Assembly: GCF_001424195.1 (NCBI RefSeq)
Contig: NZ_LMOO01000001.1
Span: 726,569-790,568 of the forward strand
Direction of reading: 5' to 3'
Length of the DNA stretch: 64,000 nucleotides
From: Cellulomonas sp. Leaf334
GTDB lineage: Bacteria > Actinomycetota > Actinomycetes > Actinomycetales > Cellulomonadaceae
Shown: in pieces, positions 17,793-27,293 of the stretch
Numbering within the stretch: the first letter of the stretch is position 1
Layout: each line of letters starts with the position of its first letter
The notes under the pieces: generated by a model
Told to the model about the DNA's origin: nothing
The model's input: the letters and a program-made list of their open reading frames with translations, nothing else
Database searches by the model: none
Translations under genes and position numbers: made by a program

Positions 17793-18215
17793 TCAGCGAC
17801 CGCGTCCGCGCGCTCCGAGCCGGGTGGCGGACCAGTCGGGCGCGATCGAGAACGTGCTCATCGCGTGCAGCCCGGAGGTCGTCGCGGCCTCCTCGATGTC
17901 GCTGTGCGACACGTGCCCGGGACGGCCCGCCTTCGGTGTGAGGACCCAGATGGGACCGCCGTCGTCCAGCACCGTCATGGCGTCGACGAGCGCGTCCGTG
18001 AGGTCCCCGTCGCCGTCCCGGAACCAGATGACGGCGCCGTCGGTGACGTCGTCGTACTCCTCGTCGACCAGCTCTGTGCCGGTGACGCTCTCCAGGCTGG
18101 TGCGCAGCTCGTCGTCGACGTCGTCGTCGTAGCCGAACTCCTGGACCACCTGGCCCGAGGTGAAGCCCAAGCGGGCGGCCGTCTGCGACGCGCCTTCGTC
18201 CGCGGTGGATGACAC
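17793..18215 (-). CDS. DUF3052 family protein
   Basis: This 140-residue acidic protein is a DUF3052 member: AARLGFTSGQVVQEFGYDDDVDDELR, VDEEYDDVTDGAVIWFRDGDGDL, and GPIWVLTPKAGRPGHVSHSDIEEAA are conserved blocks. The family is restricted to actinobacteria and has no proven function. The same gene sits between ahpE and aceE in mycobacteria (Rv2239c), as here. The GTG start at 18215 has GGAGGGAG about 10 nt upstream and follows an otherwise non-homologous leader. It is divergent from aceE across a 333-nt control region. Confidence 0.88.
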   Translation of the reverse strand: MSSTADEGASQTAARLGFTSGQVVQEFGYDDDVDDELRTSLESVTGTELVDEEYDDVTDGAVIWFRDGDGDLTDALVDAMTVLDDGGPIWVLTPKAGRPGHVSHSDIEEAATTSGLHAMSTFSIAPDWSATRLGARGRGR

Positions 18216-18548
18216 GTCCGGACCGCTCCCTCCGTCTCGGCGACCCCGTCCGGGGAGCGCCTGCTCAATGCCGCACACGCTAGCCCACCGCACCCGGACG
18301 GGCGCACGCAAGACCTGCACGGATGATGGTGTCGTGTCCTCGCAGAACCCGAGCGGGCGCCACTGTCACGGACGTCACGTGGTCGTTCCTGCTACTCGGT
18401 GTGACTTTCGGGCCCTCGGGGTCCGAGAATGGGTCGACTACCCGCACCCGTCGTCGCCGCCCCAACCGGCGCGCGCCCCAGGTTCGGGCCAGATGCGCCG
18501 CCGATGCCGACCGGGCTCGTGCGCGCGGACGAGAGGCAAGGAGCGCTG
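18216..18548. other. Intergenic control region between DUF3052 and aceE
   Basis: This 333-nt gap between divergent genes holds no gene I can support. It must contain the promoters of both transcripts. A short direct repeat, GTCAC at 18365 and again at 18374, occurs in the middle. I could not assign a confident -10/-35 pair. The aceE ribosome-binding site AAGGAG lies at the right end, about 6 nt before its GTG. Confidence 0.5.
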
Positions 18549-21293
18549 GTGGCTTCGATCGACGAGACAGGACCGCTCATCGGTGGCCTGCTCAGCCAGG
18601 TGCCGGACATCGATCCGGACGAGACCGGCGAGTGGGTGGAGTCCCTCGACGGACTCATCGACGAGAAGGGCGGGCCTCGCGCGCGCTACGTGCTGCTGAG
18701 CATGCTGCGGCACGCGCGACAGCGGAACGTGGCCATCCCGGCCTCGCTCAACACGCCCTACGTCAACACCATCGCGGTGCACGACGAGCCCTACTTCCCG
18801 GGCGACGAGGCGCTCGAGCGCCGCTACCGCTCGTGGATCCGCTGGAACGCCGCGGTGATGGTCACGCGGGCGCAGCGACCCGGGATCGGCGTGGGAGGCC
18901 ACATCTCCTCGTACGCGTCCGTGGCGACGCTCACCGAGGTGGGCCTCAACCACTTCTTCCGCGGCAAGGACCACCCGGGCGGCGGTGACCAGGTCTACTT
19001 CCAGGGCCACGCCTCCCCCGGCGTGTACGCCCGCGCCTACCTCGAGGGTCGGCTGTCCGCCCACCAGCTCGACGGGTTCCGCCAGGAGCTCTCGCACCCC
19101 GGTGGTGGCCTGCCGTCCTACCCGCACCCGCGCCTCGCGCCGGACCTGTGGGAGTTCCCGACCGTCTCGATGGGCCTCGGTCCGGCCTCCGCGATCTACC
19201 AGGCGTGGACCAACCGGTACCTGCACCTGCGGGGCATCAAGGACACCAGCCAGCAGGACGTCTGGGCGTTCCTCGGCGACGGGGAGATGGACGAGCCCGA
19301 GTCCCGCGGCATGCTCCAGCTGGCCGGTCAGCAGGGCCTGGACAACCTCACGTTCGTCGTCAACTGCAACCTGCAGCGGCTCGACGGACCGGTGCGCGGC
19401 AACGGCAAGATCATCCAGGAGCTCGAGGCGCAGTTCCGGGGCGCCGGCTGGAACGTCATCAAGGTGATCTGGGGCCGCGAGTGGGACGCCCTGCTCAACG
19501 CCGACAAGGACCGCTCGCTCGTCAACCTGATGAACACGACGCCCGACGGCGACTTCCAGACCTACCGGGCCGAGAGCGGCGCCTTCATCCGCGAGCACTT
19601 CTTCGGCCGCGACCCGCGGACCAAGCAGCTCGTCGAGAAGATGTCGGACGACGAGATCTGGGCGCTCAAGCGCGGCGGGCACGACTACCGCAAGATCTAC
19701 GCAGCGTACAAGTCCGCGCGCGAGCACACGGGGCAGCCGACCGTCATCCTGGCCCACACGATCAAGGGCTACGGCCTGGGATCCGGGTTCGCTGGCCGCA
19801 ACGCCACGCACCAGATGAAGAAGCTCAAGTCCGACGACCTCAAGACGCTGCGCGACTCGCTGCACATCCCGATCACGGACGAGCAGATCGACGAGAACCC
19901 GTACGTCCCGCCGTACTTCCACCCCGGCGCCGAGGACGAGGGCATCCAGTACATGCTGGACCGCCGCCGTCAGCTCGGGGGCTTCGTGCCCGAGCGTCGC
20001 ACGACGCACAAGCCGCTGGTCCTGCCGGAGGCCAAGGTCTACGAGGGCCTGGCCAAGGGCTCGGGGCACCAGGAGGTCGCCACGACGATGGCGCTCGTGC
20101 GCCTGTTCAAGGACCTGGTGCGGGACAAGGAGTTCGGCCACCGCCTGGTGCCGATCATCCCCGACGAGGCCCGCACGTTCGGCCTGGACTCGATCTTCCC
20201 GAGCGCCAAGATCTTCAACACGAACGGCCAGAACTACATGGCCGTCGACCGCGAGCTCATGCTCTCCTACAAGGAGTCCGAGTCCGGCCAGATCATGCAC
20301 ACGGGAATCAACGAGGCCGGTTCGGCGTCGGCGTTCCAGGCCGTCGGCACGTCCTACGCGACGCACGGCGAGCCGCTGATCCCGTTCTACTTCTACTACT
20401 CGATGTTCGGGTTCCAGCGCACCGGCGACCAGTTCTGGGCCGCCGGGGACCAGATGGCCCGCGGGTTCCTGATCGGCGCCACCGCCGGCCGCACCACCCT
20501 CACGGGTGAGGGCCTGCAGCACGCCGACGGCCACTCGCCCCTGCTGGCCGGCACGATGTCCCACGTCGTGCACTACGACCCTGCGTACGGGTACGAGATC
20601 CGGCACATCGTCAAGGACGGGATCGAGCGGATGTACGGCGAGGGTCACGACCGTGACCGCGACGTCATCTACTACCTCACCGTCTACAACGAGCCGATGC
20701 AGCAGCCGGCCGAGCCCGAGGGTGTCGACGTCGAGGGCATCCTGCGCGGGATCCACCTGGTCGCACCGGCCGAGGGTGACGGGCCCCGTGCCCAGATCCT
20801 CGCGTCGGGCGTCGCGGTGCCGTGGGCGCTCGAGGCCAAGAAGCTCCTGGCCGAGGACTGGGGCGTCCAGGCCGCGGTGTGGTCGGTGACCAGCTGGAAC
20901 GAGCTGCGTCGCGACGGCCTCGCCGCGGACCAGCACGCGTACCTGCACCCCGGCGAGGAGGAGCGCGTGCCGTACCTGACGGCCAAGCTCCAGGGGGCGG
21001 AGGGTCCGTTCGTCGCGACGACGGACTTCGACCACCTCGTCGCCGACCAGGTGCGCGCATGGGTCCCGGGCACGTACGCCACGCTGGGCGCCGACGGCTT
21101 CGGCTTCTCGGACACCCGCGCGGCGGCCCGTCGGCACTTCAAGATCGACGGCCCGTCGACGGTGGTCCGCGTGCTGCAGCAGCTCGCCCGCACCGGCGCG
21201 GTGGCACCCGAGGCGCCGGCGCAGGCCATCGAGCGCTACCGGCTGTACGACGTCACGGCCGGCACGTCCGGAAACACCGGCGGCGACAGCTGA
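18549..21293 (+). CDS. aceE: Pyruvate dehydrogenase E1 component, homodimeric type
   Basis: This 914-residue thiamine diphosphate enzyme decarboxylates pyruvate and passes the acetyl group to the E2 lipoyl domains of the pyruvate dehydrogenase complex. The thiamine diphosphate motif begins at [10 protein letters not shown] (about 243-248) and ends with [52 protein letters not shown] and the terminal [22 protein letters not shown] match the homodimeric AceE family, and length is close to E. coli AceE (887). The GTG at 18549 has AAGGAG at ideal spacing and starts the conserved [25 protein letters not shown] segment. E2 and E3 genes are elsewhere. A strong two-way terminator follows. Confidence 0.97.
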   Translation: MASIDETGPLIGGLLSQVPDIDPDETGEWVESLDGLIDEKGGPRARYVLLSMLRHARQRNVAIPASLNTPYVNTIAVHDEPYFPGDEALERRYRSWIRWNAAVMVTRAQRPGIGVGGHISSYASVATLTEVGLNHFFRGKDHPGGGDQVYFQGHASPGVYARAYLEGRLSAHQLDGFRQELSHPGGGLPSYPHPRLAPDLWEFPTVSMGLGPASAIYQAWTNRYLHLRGIKDTSQQDVWAFLGDGEMDEPESRGMLQLAGQQGLDNLTFVVNCNLQRLDGPVRGNGKIIQELEAQFRGAGWNVIKVIWGREWDALLNADKDRSLVNLMNTTPDGDFQTYRAESGAFIREHFFGRDPRTKQLVEKMSDDEIWALKRGGHDYRKIYAAYKSAREHTGQPTVILAHTIKGYGLGSGFAGRNATHQMKKLKSDDLKTLRDSLHIPITDEQIDENPYVPPYFHPGAEDEGIQYMLDRRRQLGGFVPERRTTHKPLVLPEAKVYEGLAKGSGHQEVATTMALVRLFKDLVRDKEFGHRLVPIIPDEARTFGLDSIFPSAKIFNTNGQNYMAVDRELMLSYKESESGQIMHTGINEAGSASAFQAVGTSYATHGEPLIPFYFYYSMFGFQRTGDQFWAAGDQMARGFLIGATAGRTTLTGEGLQHADGHSPLLAGTMSHVVHYDPAYGYEIRHIVKDGIERMYGEGHDRDRDVIYYLTVYNEPMQQPAEPEGVDVEGILRGIHLVAPAEGDGPRAQILASGVAVPWALEAKKLLAEDWGVQAAVWSVTSWNELRRDGLAADQHAYLHPGEEERVPYLTAKLQGAEGPFVATTDFDHLVADQVRAWVPGTYATLGADGFGFSDTRAAARRHFKIDGPSTVVRVLQQLARTGAVAPEAPAQAIERYRLYDVTAGTSGNTGGDS

Positions 21294-21309
21294 CCTGACC
21301 ACAGGCACG

Positions 21310-21357
21310 GAACGAGAACGGCCCGGACCCCCCTGGGGGTCCGGGCCGTTCTCGTTC
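21310..21357. terminator. Bidirectional Rho-independent-like terminator
   Basis: A near-perfect inverted repeat of about 22 bp, GAACGAGAACGGCCCGGACC on the left and its complement on the right, around a small loop. It sits between aceE and the convergent TPR-like gene, 16 nt after one stop and 6 nt after the other, and can end both transcripts. The outer part (GAACGAGAA / TTCTCGTTC) supplies short A- and T-rich flanks on each strand. Confidence 0.9.
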
Positions 21358-21363
21358 AGTACG

Positions 21364-22050
21364 TCAGGTGCCGGGGATCGTCTGCTCGGCGTGGGCGACG
21401 TCGCGGGCGAGCTCGCCCTTGAGGTCGGCGACCGCCCGCTGGTTCGGGTACAGGTCGAGGGCGGCGATGTGCTGCTTGGCCTCGAGCGGCCGACCGGCCT
21501 CGATGGACGCCAGCACCAGGTGGCGGGCGACCTCCGGGTCGTGCTCGCGAGGCCGCCAGTGGCCGACCCCGAGACCGAGCGCATCCACCGGCAGCCCGGC
21601 CTCACGCAGGAGGGCCAGGGCCTCGACCAGCGCCTTGCCCGACGGATCGCGCTCCGCGGCCGTGGTCAACCGGCGCACCGTGCCCTCGTTATCGTCGTGC
21701 ACCGACAGGCGGGCAACCTCGATGAGCGGGTACCAGGCGCGCGGGTTCCCGGCGAGCTCCTCGCCGAGAGCCCAGACGGCGAGGTCCGCAGCACGCTGAC
21801 GCTCCGTGTCGGTCGTCTCGGCGGAGAGCGGGTCGTGGTCGGGGCTGGCCTCGGCGGCCCGGCGACGGACGATCTCCGCGAGGGCCACGAAGGCGCGCTC
21901 GTTGTTCGGGTCGTCGCTGAGCATGGAGCGCAGCGCGTCCTCGTGGAGCGTGTCGCCGCGCCGCGCAGCCTTCGTCGGTCGGCGCGCGCCGACCCGCGAG
22001 GCCGAGGACGGCCGTCGCATGAGCTGACGCAAACGGGGCAGAAGAGCCAT
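21364..22050 (-). CDS. TPR-like conserved hypothetical protein
   Basis: This 228-residue protein has a basic N-terminus (MALLPRLRQLMRRPSSASRVGARRPTKAARR) followed by helical repeats that look like tetratricopeptide pairs: LRSMLSDDPNNERAFVALAEIVRR, AADLAVWALGEELAGNPRAWYPLIEVARL, and ARHLVLASIEAGRPLEAKQHIAALDLYPN. No enzymatic motif is present. Similar proteins are found next to aceE in other Cellulomonadaceae (family knowledge, not checked). It is probably a cytoplasmic scaffold or adaptor. It is divergent from fasR and converges on aceE. Confidence 0.78.
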   Translation of the reverse strand: MALLPRLRQLMRRPSSASRVGARRPTKAARRGDTLHEDALRSMLSDDPNNERAFVALAEIVRRRAAEASPDHDPLSAETTDTERQRAADLAVWALGEELAGNPRAWYPLIEVARLSVHDDNEGTVRRLTTAAERDPSGKALVEALALLREAGLPVDALGLGVGHWRPREHDPEVARHLVLASIEAGRPLEAKQHIAALDLYPNQRAVADLKGELARDVAHAEQTIPGT

Positions 22051-22145
22051 GACGCGACCCTATCCGCTGGGGGCGGACCACACCCTTTCGAGGACGAACC
22101 TCACACTCCGGCGTCGCCGCGGCGACGGTCGCACCCGAACTGCTT

Positions 22146-22164
22146 TTGTCGACTTCCCACAAGG
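22146..22164. promoter_or_regulatory. TTGT-N9-ACAAGG element upstream of fasR
   Basis: TTGTCGACTTCCCACAAGG forms a TTGT-N9-ACAA inverted repeat followed by GG. The same pattern occurs at 23524 upstream of fabD. It lies 10-30 nt before the fasR start. A TATGCT (22173-22178) is well placed as a -10 box for a transcript beginning at or next to the ATG at 22186, which would be leaderless. Role as a FasR operator is inference. Confidence 0.45.
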
Positions 22165-22185
22165 CCGGACCTTATGCTCGGCCCC

Positions 22186-23496
22186 ATGTCCAGCACCCTG
22201 CGCGGGAAGGGCTCCGCCCCCGCCGATGCCGCCGACCGGCCCGACCAGGCGGATCCGCCGCCGCCGGCGACCCGGGCCCGCCGCTCGGCGCCGGCCCGCC
22301 TGCGCGCGCCCGTGCTCGAGGCGCGCGGCGGCCCGGAGACCCAGCGCCGGGTGCGGGACAGCGCCGGGTTGCTGTCCGCCGCCGCGATGCGCCGGCTCGA
22401 CGACGACCTCGAGTGGTACCGCGCGCTGCCCGCGGAGGACCGCTCCTGGGTAGGCCTGGTGGCACAGGCGGGCATCACGGCGTTCGTCACCTGGTTCGCG
22501 GAACCCACCCGCCCGCCGCACGGGGTCGGCGACATCTTCGCCGCCGCCCCGCCCGAGCTCACGCGGTCCATCTCGTTGCAGCACACGCTCCAGCTGGTCC
22601 GCGTCGTCGTGGACGTGGTCGAGTCCCACAGCGACCGGCTGGCCGCTCCCGGCGACGAGCGTGAGGTCCGCGAGGCGGTGCTCCGGTACTCCCGCGAGGT
22701 CGCGTTCTCCGCCGCCGAGGTCTACGCCCGCGCGGCTGAGGTCCGCGGCGCCTGGGACGCCCGTCTCGAGGCGCTCGTGGTCGACGCGCTGGTGCGGGGG
22801 GACGTCGACGACGCCCTGCGCTCCCGGATCGCCGCTCTGGGGTGGAGCGGTCGGGGATCCACGCTGGTCATGGTCGGGACGACGACCTCGGCCCTCGACG
22901 ACGTCCGCGCCGCGGAGCTGCGTCGCGCCACCCGCCGGGCGGCCGACGACGCCCTCGTCGGCATCCAGGGCGACCGGCTCGTGGTCTTCCTGGGCGGTGA
23001 GGGCGACCTGCTCGCGGCGGCCGGCACGCTCCTGCCGCGGTTCGGCCCCGGACCCGTCGTCGTCGGACCGGTGGTCGGCGACCTGACCGACTCCGCCCGG
23101 TCCGCGCGAGCCGCCCTGTCGGGGCTCCTCGCCGCTCCCGCGTGGGAGCAGGCCCCGCGCCCGGTCCAGGCCGACGAGCTGCTGCCCGAGCGTGTGCTCG
23201 TCGGGGACGTCACCGCGCGCCGCACGCTCGTCGCGCAGGCCTACGCGCCGCTCGCCGCCAGCCAGGGGTCCCTGCTCGAGACCCTGTCGGCCTATCTGGG
23301 CACCGGTCGCTCGCTCGAGGCAGCCGCCCGCACGCTGTACGTGCACCCCAACACGGTGCGCTACCGCCTGCGGCGGGTGGCCGACGTGACCGGCTGGGAC
23401 CCGCTGGACGCCCGCGAGTCGTACGTGCTGCAGACGGCGCTCGCCCTCGGCCGGCTCGATGCCGTGGAGCCCGCGCCGACGGTCGGCGGCCGCTGA
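22186..23496 (+). CDS. fasR: PucR/FasR-type regulator of fatty acid synthesis genes
   Basis: This 436-residue protein has a proline- and arginine-rich leader, a helical central domain (RRLDDDLEWYRALPAEDRSWVGLVAQAGITAFVTWF to about 190), a GGDEF-like degenerate middle typical of CdaR/PucR proteins, and a C-terminal PucR helix-turn-helix: LLETLSAYLGTGRSLEAAARTLYVHPNTVRYRLRRV. A gene of this type heads the fabD-fabH-acpP-fabF cluster in Streptomyces, where it is called FasR and activates fab expression. Synteny is identical here. ATG at 22186 is used; another at 22174 would add four residues. Effector binding is not evident from sequence. Confidence 0.85.
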   Translation: MSSTLRGKGSAPADAADRPDQADPPPPATRARRSAPARLRAPVLEARGGPETQRRVRDSAGLLSAAAMRRLDDDLEWYRALPAEDRSWVGLVAQAGITAFVTWFAEPTRPPHGVGDIFAAAPPELTRSISLQHTLQLVRVVVDVVESHSDRLAAPGDEREVREAVLRYSREVAFSAAEVYARAAEVRGAWDARLEALVVDALVRGDVDDALRSRIAALGWSGRGSTLVMVGTTTSALDDVRAAELRRATRRAADDALVGIQGDRLVVFLGGEGDLLAAAGTLLPRFGPGPVVVGPVVGDLTDSARSARAALSGLLAAPAWEQAPRPVQADELLPERVLVGDVTARRTLVAQAYAPLAASQGSLLETLSAYLGTGRSLEAAARTLYVHPNTVRYRLRRVADVTGWDPLDARESYVLQTALALGRLDAVEPAPTVGGR

Positions 23497-23523
23497 CCCA
23501 TGCACGTCGCCGCTCCCGGCGCG

Positions 23524-23542
23524 TTGTAGGAGTCGCACAAGG
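23524..23542. promoter_or_regulatory. TTGT-N9-ACAAGG element upstream of fabD
   Basis: TTGTAGGAGTCGCACAAGG repeats the pattern found upstream of fasR (22146): TTGT, nine bases, ACAAGG, with several middle bases also shared. It lies 66 nt before the fabD GTG, inside the only gap between fasR and the fab genes. This is the natural place for the activator site; binding by FasR is a prediction. Confidence 0.45.
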
Positions 23543-23607
23543 GCACCCGAGAAGGTTGGTGCACGCCGTGAGGCAGGTGCGCGCGCTGCGCCAGGCAGAG
23601 TGGTCGG

Positions 23608-24585
23608 GTGCTCGTCGTCGTCTGCCCCGGTCAGGGCGCCCAGTCCCCCGGCATGCTCGCCCCGTGGCTCGAGCTGCCGTCCGTCGCCGAGTCGGTCGCG
23701 CGGGCCTCCCGCACGACCGGCCTCGATCTCGTCGCCCACGGCACCACGTCGGACGCCGACACCATCCGGGACACCGCCGTGGCGCAGCCGCTGCTCGTCG
23801 CGACCGCGCTGGCGAGCCTGCGGGCCGTCCTCGACCTCGGTCCCGACGACGCCCTCGCCCTCGCCGCCCAGCGGGTGGTCGGCGTGACCGCGGGGCACTC
23901 CGTCGGCGAGCTCGCCGCGGCCGCGATCGCCGGCGTCCTGACCGACGACGAGGCCCTGCGCCTCGTGGCGGTGCGCGGCGCTGCGATGGCCCGGGCCGCG
24001 GCCACGACGCCCACCGGGATGTGCGCGGTGCTCGGCGGAGACCCCGACGAGGTGCTGGCCGCCCTCGCCGAGCACGGCCTGGTCCCCGCGAACGTGAACG
24101 GCGGCGGCCAGGTGGTCGCGGCGGGCACGCTCGACGCCCTCGCGGCGTTCGCGGCTGCTCCCCCGACCCGTGCCCGGGTCGTCACCCTGCAGGTGGCGGG
24201 CGCGTTCCACACCGAGCACATGGCGCCGGCCGTCGCCGAGCTGCGGGCCGCGGCCGACGACGTCACCCCGGGTGAGCCGATGGTCCCGCTGCTGACCAAC
24301 GCCGACGGGTCGGTCGCAGCGTCCGGCGCGCGGGCGCTCGAGCTGATCGTGGCCCAGGTGGCCAACCCCGTCCGCTGGGACCTGTGCCAGTCCGCGCTCC
24401 AGGCGATGGGAGTCACGGGGATGCTCGAGGTCGCCCCGGGAGGGGTGCTCACCGGGCTGGCCCGGCGTACGCTGCCCGGGGTCGAGACGGTCGCCGTCAA
24501 GACCCCCGCCGACCTGGACGCCGCGCGCGACCTCGTCCGTCGGCACGCCGGAACCCCCGAGAGCCACCAGGAGAAGTCGTCGTGA
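23608..24585 (+). CDS. fabD: Malonyl-CoA:ACP transacylase
   Basis: This 325-residue enzyme transfers malonyl groups from CoA to acyl carrier protein for FAS II. The N-terminal PGQGAQ motif, the nucleophile elbow GHSVGE (Ser98), the NVNGGGQVV segment and the FHTEHM catalytic-His region are all intact. Start is GTG at 23608, immediately before the first strand (VLVVVCPGQG). It overlaps fabH by 4 nt (GTGA), so the two are translationally coupled. The gene follows fasR after a 111-nt gap that carries a candidate operator. Confidence 0.96.
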   Translation: MLVVVCPGQGAQSPGMLAPWLELPSVAESVARASRTTGLDLVAHGTTSDADTIRDTAVAQPLLVATALASLRAVLDLGPDDALALAAQRVVGVTAGHSVGELAAAAIAGVLTDDEALRLVAVRGAAMARAAATTPTGMCAVLGGDPDEVLAALAEHGLVPANVNGGGQVVAAGTLDALAAFAAAPPTRARVVTLQVAGAFHTEHMAPAVAELRAAADDVTPGEPMVPLLTNADGSVAASGARALELIVAQVANPVRWDLCQSALQAMGVTGMLEVAPGGVLTGLARRTLPGVETVAVKTPADLDAARDLVRRHAGTPESHQEKSS

Positions 24586-25586
24586 CCCGTCCCACTCTCA
24601 CGCAGGCCACCGGCCCCGCTCACACCCGCATCCTGGGCGTCGGAGGCGTCCGCGGCGAGCGGGTCGTCACGAACGACGAGCTGGTCGGCCCCATCGACTC
24701 CTCGGACGAGTGGATCCGCCAGCGGACCGGGATCATCACGCGCCGTCGTGCCGAGGCGGGCACCGACGTGCTCGACCTCGCGGAGGGCGCTGCGCGGGCC
24801 GCGCTCGAGAACGCCGGCCTCACGGGTGCCGACATCGACGCCGTGATCCTCTCCACGGTCACCTACTTCCACCAGACGCCCGCCGCTGCGGCGATCATCG
24901 CGGACCGCATCGGTGCCACGCCCGCGGCCGCGTTCGACATCTCGGCCGCGTGCGCCGGGTACTGCTACGGCATCGGGCAGGCCGACGCGCTGGTCCGCGC
25001 GGGCACCGCCCGCAACGTGCTGGTGATCGGCGCCGAGAAGATGAGCGAGCTCGTCGACCCGACGGACCGGTCGATCTCGTTCCTGCTCGGTGACGGCGCC
25101 GGAGCGGTCGTCATCGGCCCCTCCGACACCCCCGGCATCGGCCCGACCATCTGGGGCTCCGACGGCAGCCAGTCGCAGGCGATCCGGCAGACGCACTCGT
25201 GGCTCGCCACCCGCGACGAGGGTCTCGGCTGGCCCACGCTCCGCCAGGAGGGCCAGAGCGTCTACAAGTGGGCTGTCTGGCAGATGGCCCCGGTCGCGCA
25301 GAAGGCGATGGACGCGGCGGGCGTGACGGCCGACGAGATCGAGGCCTTCATCCCGCACCAGGCGAACATGCGGATCATCGACCAGATGATCAAGACCCTC
25401 AAGCTCCCCGACACGGTCGTCGTCGGCCGTGACATCGCGGAGACCGGCAACACGTCGGCCGCGTCGATCCCCCTGGCGACCGAACGGCTCCTGCGCGAGG
25501 GCCAGGTGCCGAGCGGTGCGCTCGCCCTGCAGATCGGCTTCGGAGCCGGTCTGGTCTACGCGGCGCAGGTCGTGGTCCTGCCCTGA
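24582..25586 (+). CDS. fabH: 3-oxoacyl-ACP synthase III
   Basis: This 334-residue KAS III starts fatty acid chains by condensing an acyl-CoA primer with malonyl-ACP. The catalytic triad is visible: Cys124 in SAACAGYCYG, His259 in IPHQANMRI and Asn290 in ETGNTSAAS. DEWIRQRTGI near residue 42 is the CoA-site arginine segment, and the GDGAGAVVIG loop is present. In actinobacteria FabH normally prefers branched primers, which would fit iso/anteiso lipids; primer preference is not readable here. GTG start overlaps the fabD stop. Confidence 0.96.
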   Translation: MTRPTLTQATGPAHTRILGVGGVRGERVVTNDELVGPIDSSDEWIRQRTGIITRRRAEAGTDVLDLAEGAARAALENAGLTGADIDAVILSTVTYFHQTPAAAAIIADRIGATPAAAFDISAACAGYCYGIGQADALVRAGTARNVLVIGAEKMSELVDPTDRSISFLLGDGAGAVVIGPSDTPGIGPTIWGSDGSQSQAIRQTHSWLATRDEGLGWPTLRQEGQSVYKWAVWQMAPVAQKAMDAAGVTADEIEAFIPHQANMRIIDQMIKTLKLPDTVVVGRDIAETGNTSAASIPLATERLLREGQVPSGALALQIGFGAGLVYAAQVVVLP

Positions 25587-25595
25587 AACACCTGA

Positions 25596-25617
25596 GGTAC
25601 GACCCCCCGGTTGTACC
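25596..25617. promoter_or_regulatory. Inverted repeat upstream of acpP
   Basis: GGTACGAC and GTTGTACC form an 8-bp inverted repeat (7 of 8 paired) separated by 7 mostly C bases. It lies 9 nt after the fabH stop and about 47 nt before the acpP start, in an AT-richer gap. It could be an operator or part of a separate acpP promoter, which would let ACP be made in excess of the other enzymes. Confidence 0.35.
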
Positions 25618-25663
25618 GTTCGTCCGACCCCACACCGCAGAAACACCGAACGAGGAGAAACCG

Positions 25664-25912
25664 ATGGCGTACAGCGAGCAGGAGATCCTGGCCGGACTGG
25701 CCGAGATCGTCAGCGAGGAGACCGGTCTGCCCACGGACTCCGTCCTGCCCGAGAAGTCCTTCACCGACGACCTCGACATCGACTCGCTGTCGATGATGAC
25801 GATCGTCACGCTCGCCGAGGAGAAGTTCGACGTGCGTATCCCCGACGACGAGGTCAAGAACCTCGCCACCGTCGGCGACGCCGTCTCGTTCATCACGGGC
25901 GCGCAGGCCTGA
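25664..25912 (+). CDS. acpP: Acyl carrier protein
   Basis: This 82-residue acidic helical protein carries the phosphopantetheine attachment motif DLDIDSLS with Ser41. It holds growing acyl chains between FabD, FabH, FabF and the other FAS II enzymes, after conversion to holo form by a phosphopantetheinyl transferase. A clear ribosome-binding site (GAGGAG, 6-9 nt upstream) precedes the ATG. The 77-nt gap from fabH and 84-nt gap to fabF hint at separate tuning of ACP levels. Confidence 0.97.
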   Translation: MAYSEQEILAGLAEIVSEETGLPTDSVLPEKSFTDDLDIDSLSMMTIVTLAEEKFDVRIPDDEVKNLATVGDAVSFITGAQA

Positions 25913-25996
25913 TCCTGCGCGAACGGGTCGGTCCCGGGCGGTACGCCCGGGACCGACTCCCCCTCACTGCATCTCGACCGCAGATCTGGAGCACCG

Positions 25997-27244
25997 ATGA
26001 GCCACGTACCCGACGTCGTCGTCACCGGACTGGGAGCCACCACGCCTCTCGGCGGTGACGTTCCCAGCACCTGGGCCGCTGCGCTGAACGGCGAGTCCGG
26101 TGCCCGGCACTTCGAGAACGACTGGGTCGAGAGGTTCGGCCTGCCCGTCGGGTTCGCGGCGACCATCAAGGTCGACCCCTCCGAGGCCATGGCCCGGCCC
26201 GAGATGAAGCGGATGGACCCGTCCGCGCAGTACGCGGTCATCGCGGCGCGCGAGGCCTGGGCCGACGCGGGCTCGCCCGAGGTGGACGGTGCCCGGCTGG
26301 GCTCCGTCGTGTCCTCCGGCATCGGCGGCATCCGCACGATCCTGGACGCGTGGGAGGGCCTGCTGGCGAGCGGCAACGCGCGTCGGGTCCTGCCGATGAC
26401 GGTGCCGATGCTCATGCCCAACTCCCCGACGGCCTACGTGTCGCTGGAGTTCGGCGCCCGCGCCGGTGCCCACGCCGTCGTGTCCGCCTGCGCGTCCGGC
26501 GCGGAGGCCATCGGCTACGGCGTCGAGATGATCCGCACCGGCCGCGCCGACGTCGTCATCGCCGGCGGCACCGAGGCGTCGATCCACCCGATGAACGTCG
26601 CCGCGTTCGCCGCGTCGCGCACGCTCTCGCTGCGCAACGACGACCCCGAGCGCGCCTCGCGCCCCTATGACGTCGACCGCGACGGCTTCGTGATGGGCGA
26701 CGGCGCCGGTGTGGTCGTCCTGGAGAGCGCCGAGCACGCTGCCGCCCGCGGCGCCCGCGTGTACGCCCGCATCGCGGGCGTCGGTCTCTCCGCCGACGGC
26801 TACCACATGACGTCTCCCGAGCCGTCCGGCGAAGGCCAGATCCGCGCGATGCGCGCCGCCCTCGAGGAGTCGGGGATCGCCCGCATCGACGTGGTGCACG
26901 TCAACGCGCACGCCACGTCGACCGTGGTGGGTGACCTCATCGAGGCACGGTCGATCCGTGGCCTGCTGGGCGACGAGGCCGACCACGTGGCGCTCTCCGC
27001 CACCAAGTCGATGACCGGTCACCTGCTCGGCGGTGCCGGCGCGCTGGAGACGATCTTCACGATCCTCGCCCTGCACGACCGGCAGGCCCCGCCCACGATC
27101 AACGTCGACAACCCGGACCCCGAGCTGGTCCTCGACCTGGTCCGCGACAAGCCCCGCGCCCTGCGCGACGGCGACATCGCCGCGATCAACAACTCGTTCG
27201 GCTTCGGCGGCCACAACGTCGCGCTGGTCGTGGCGTCCGTCTGA
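25997..27244 (+). CDS. fabF: 3-oxoacyl-ACP synthase II
   Basis: This 415-residue KAS II elongates acyl-ACP with malonyl-ACP. The Cys-His-His active site is complete: Cys165 in VSACASGAE, His305 in VNAHATST and His342 in SMTGHLLGGAG. The N-terminal VVTGLGATTPLG and the C-terminal NNSFGFGGHNVALV are typical. ATG at 25997 is preceded by GGAGCACCG. It closes the fabD-fabH-acpP-fabF cluster and converges with the flavin electron-transfer operon 49 nt downstream. Confidence 0.96.
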   Translation: MSHVPDVVVTGLGATTPLGGDVPSTWAAALNGESGARHFENDWVERFGLPVGFAATIKVDPSEAMARPEMKRMDPSAQYAVIAAREAWADAGSPEVDGARLGSVVSSGIGGIRTILDAWEGLLASGNARRVLPMTVPMLMPNSPTAYVSLEFGARAGAHAVVSACASGAEAIGYGVEMIRTGRADVVIAGGTEASIHPMNVAAFAASRTLSLRNDDPERASRPYDVDRDGFVMGDGAGVVVLESAEHAAARGARVYARIAGVGLSADGYHMTSPEPSGEGQIRAMRAALEESGIARIDVVHVNAHATSTVVGDLIEARSIRGLLGDEADHVALSATKSMTGHLLGGAGALETIFTILALHDRQAPPTINVDNPDPELVLDLVRDKPRALRDGDIAAINNSFGFGGHNVALVVASV

Positions 27245-27293
27245 CGACGCGACGGTGTCCTGACGTCCCTCGCTTCCGTGATCGCCGGTTCGG

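Noticed and set aside
18438-21605. A 1055-codon open frame antisense to aceE
   Set aside because: It mirrors aceE codons in a GC-rich genome, has low-complexity Arg/Val/Glu composition, and no homologous domain; the plus-strand aceE is unmistakable.
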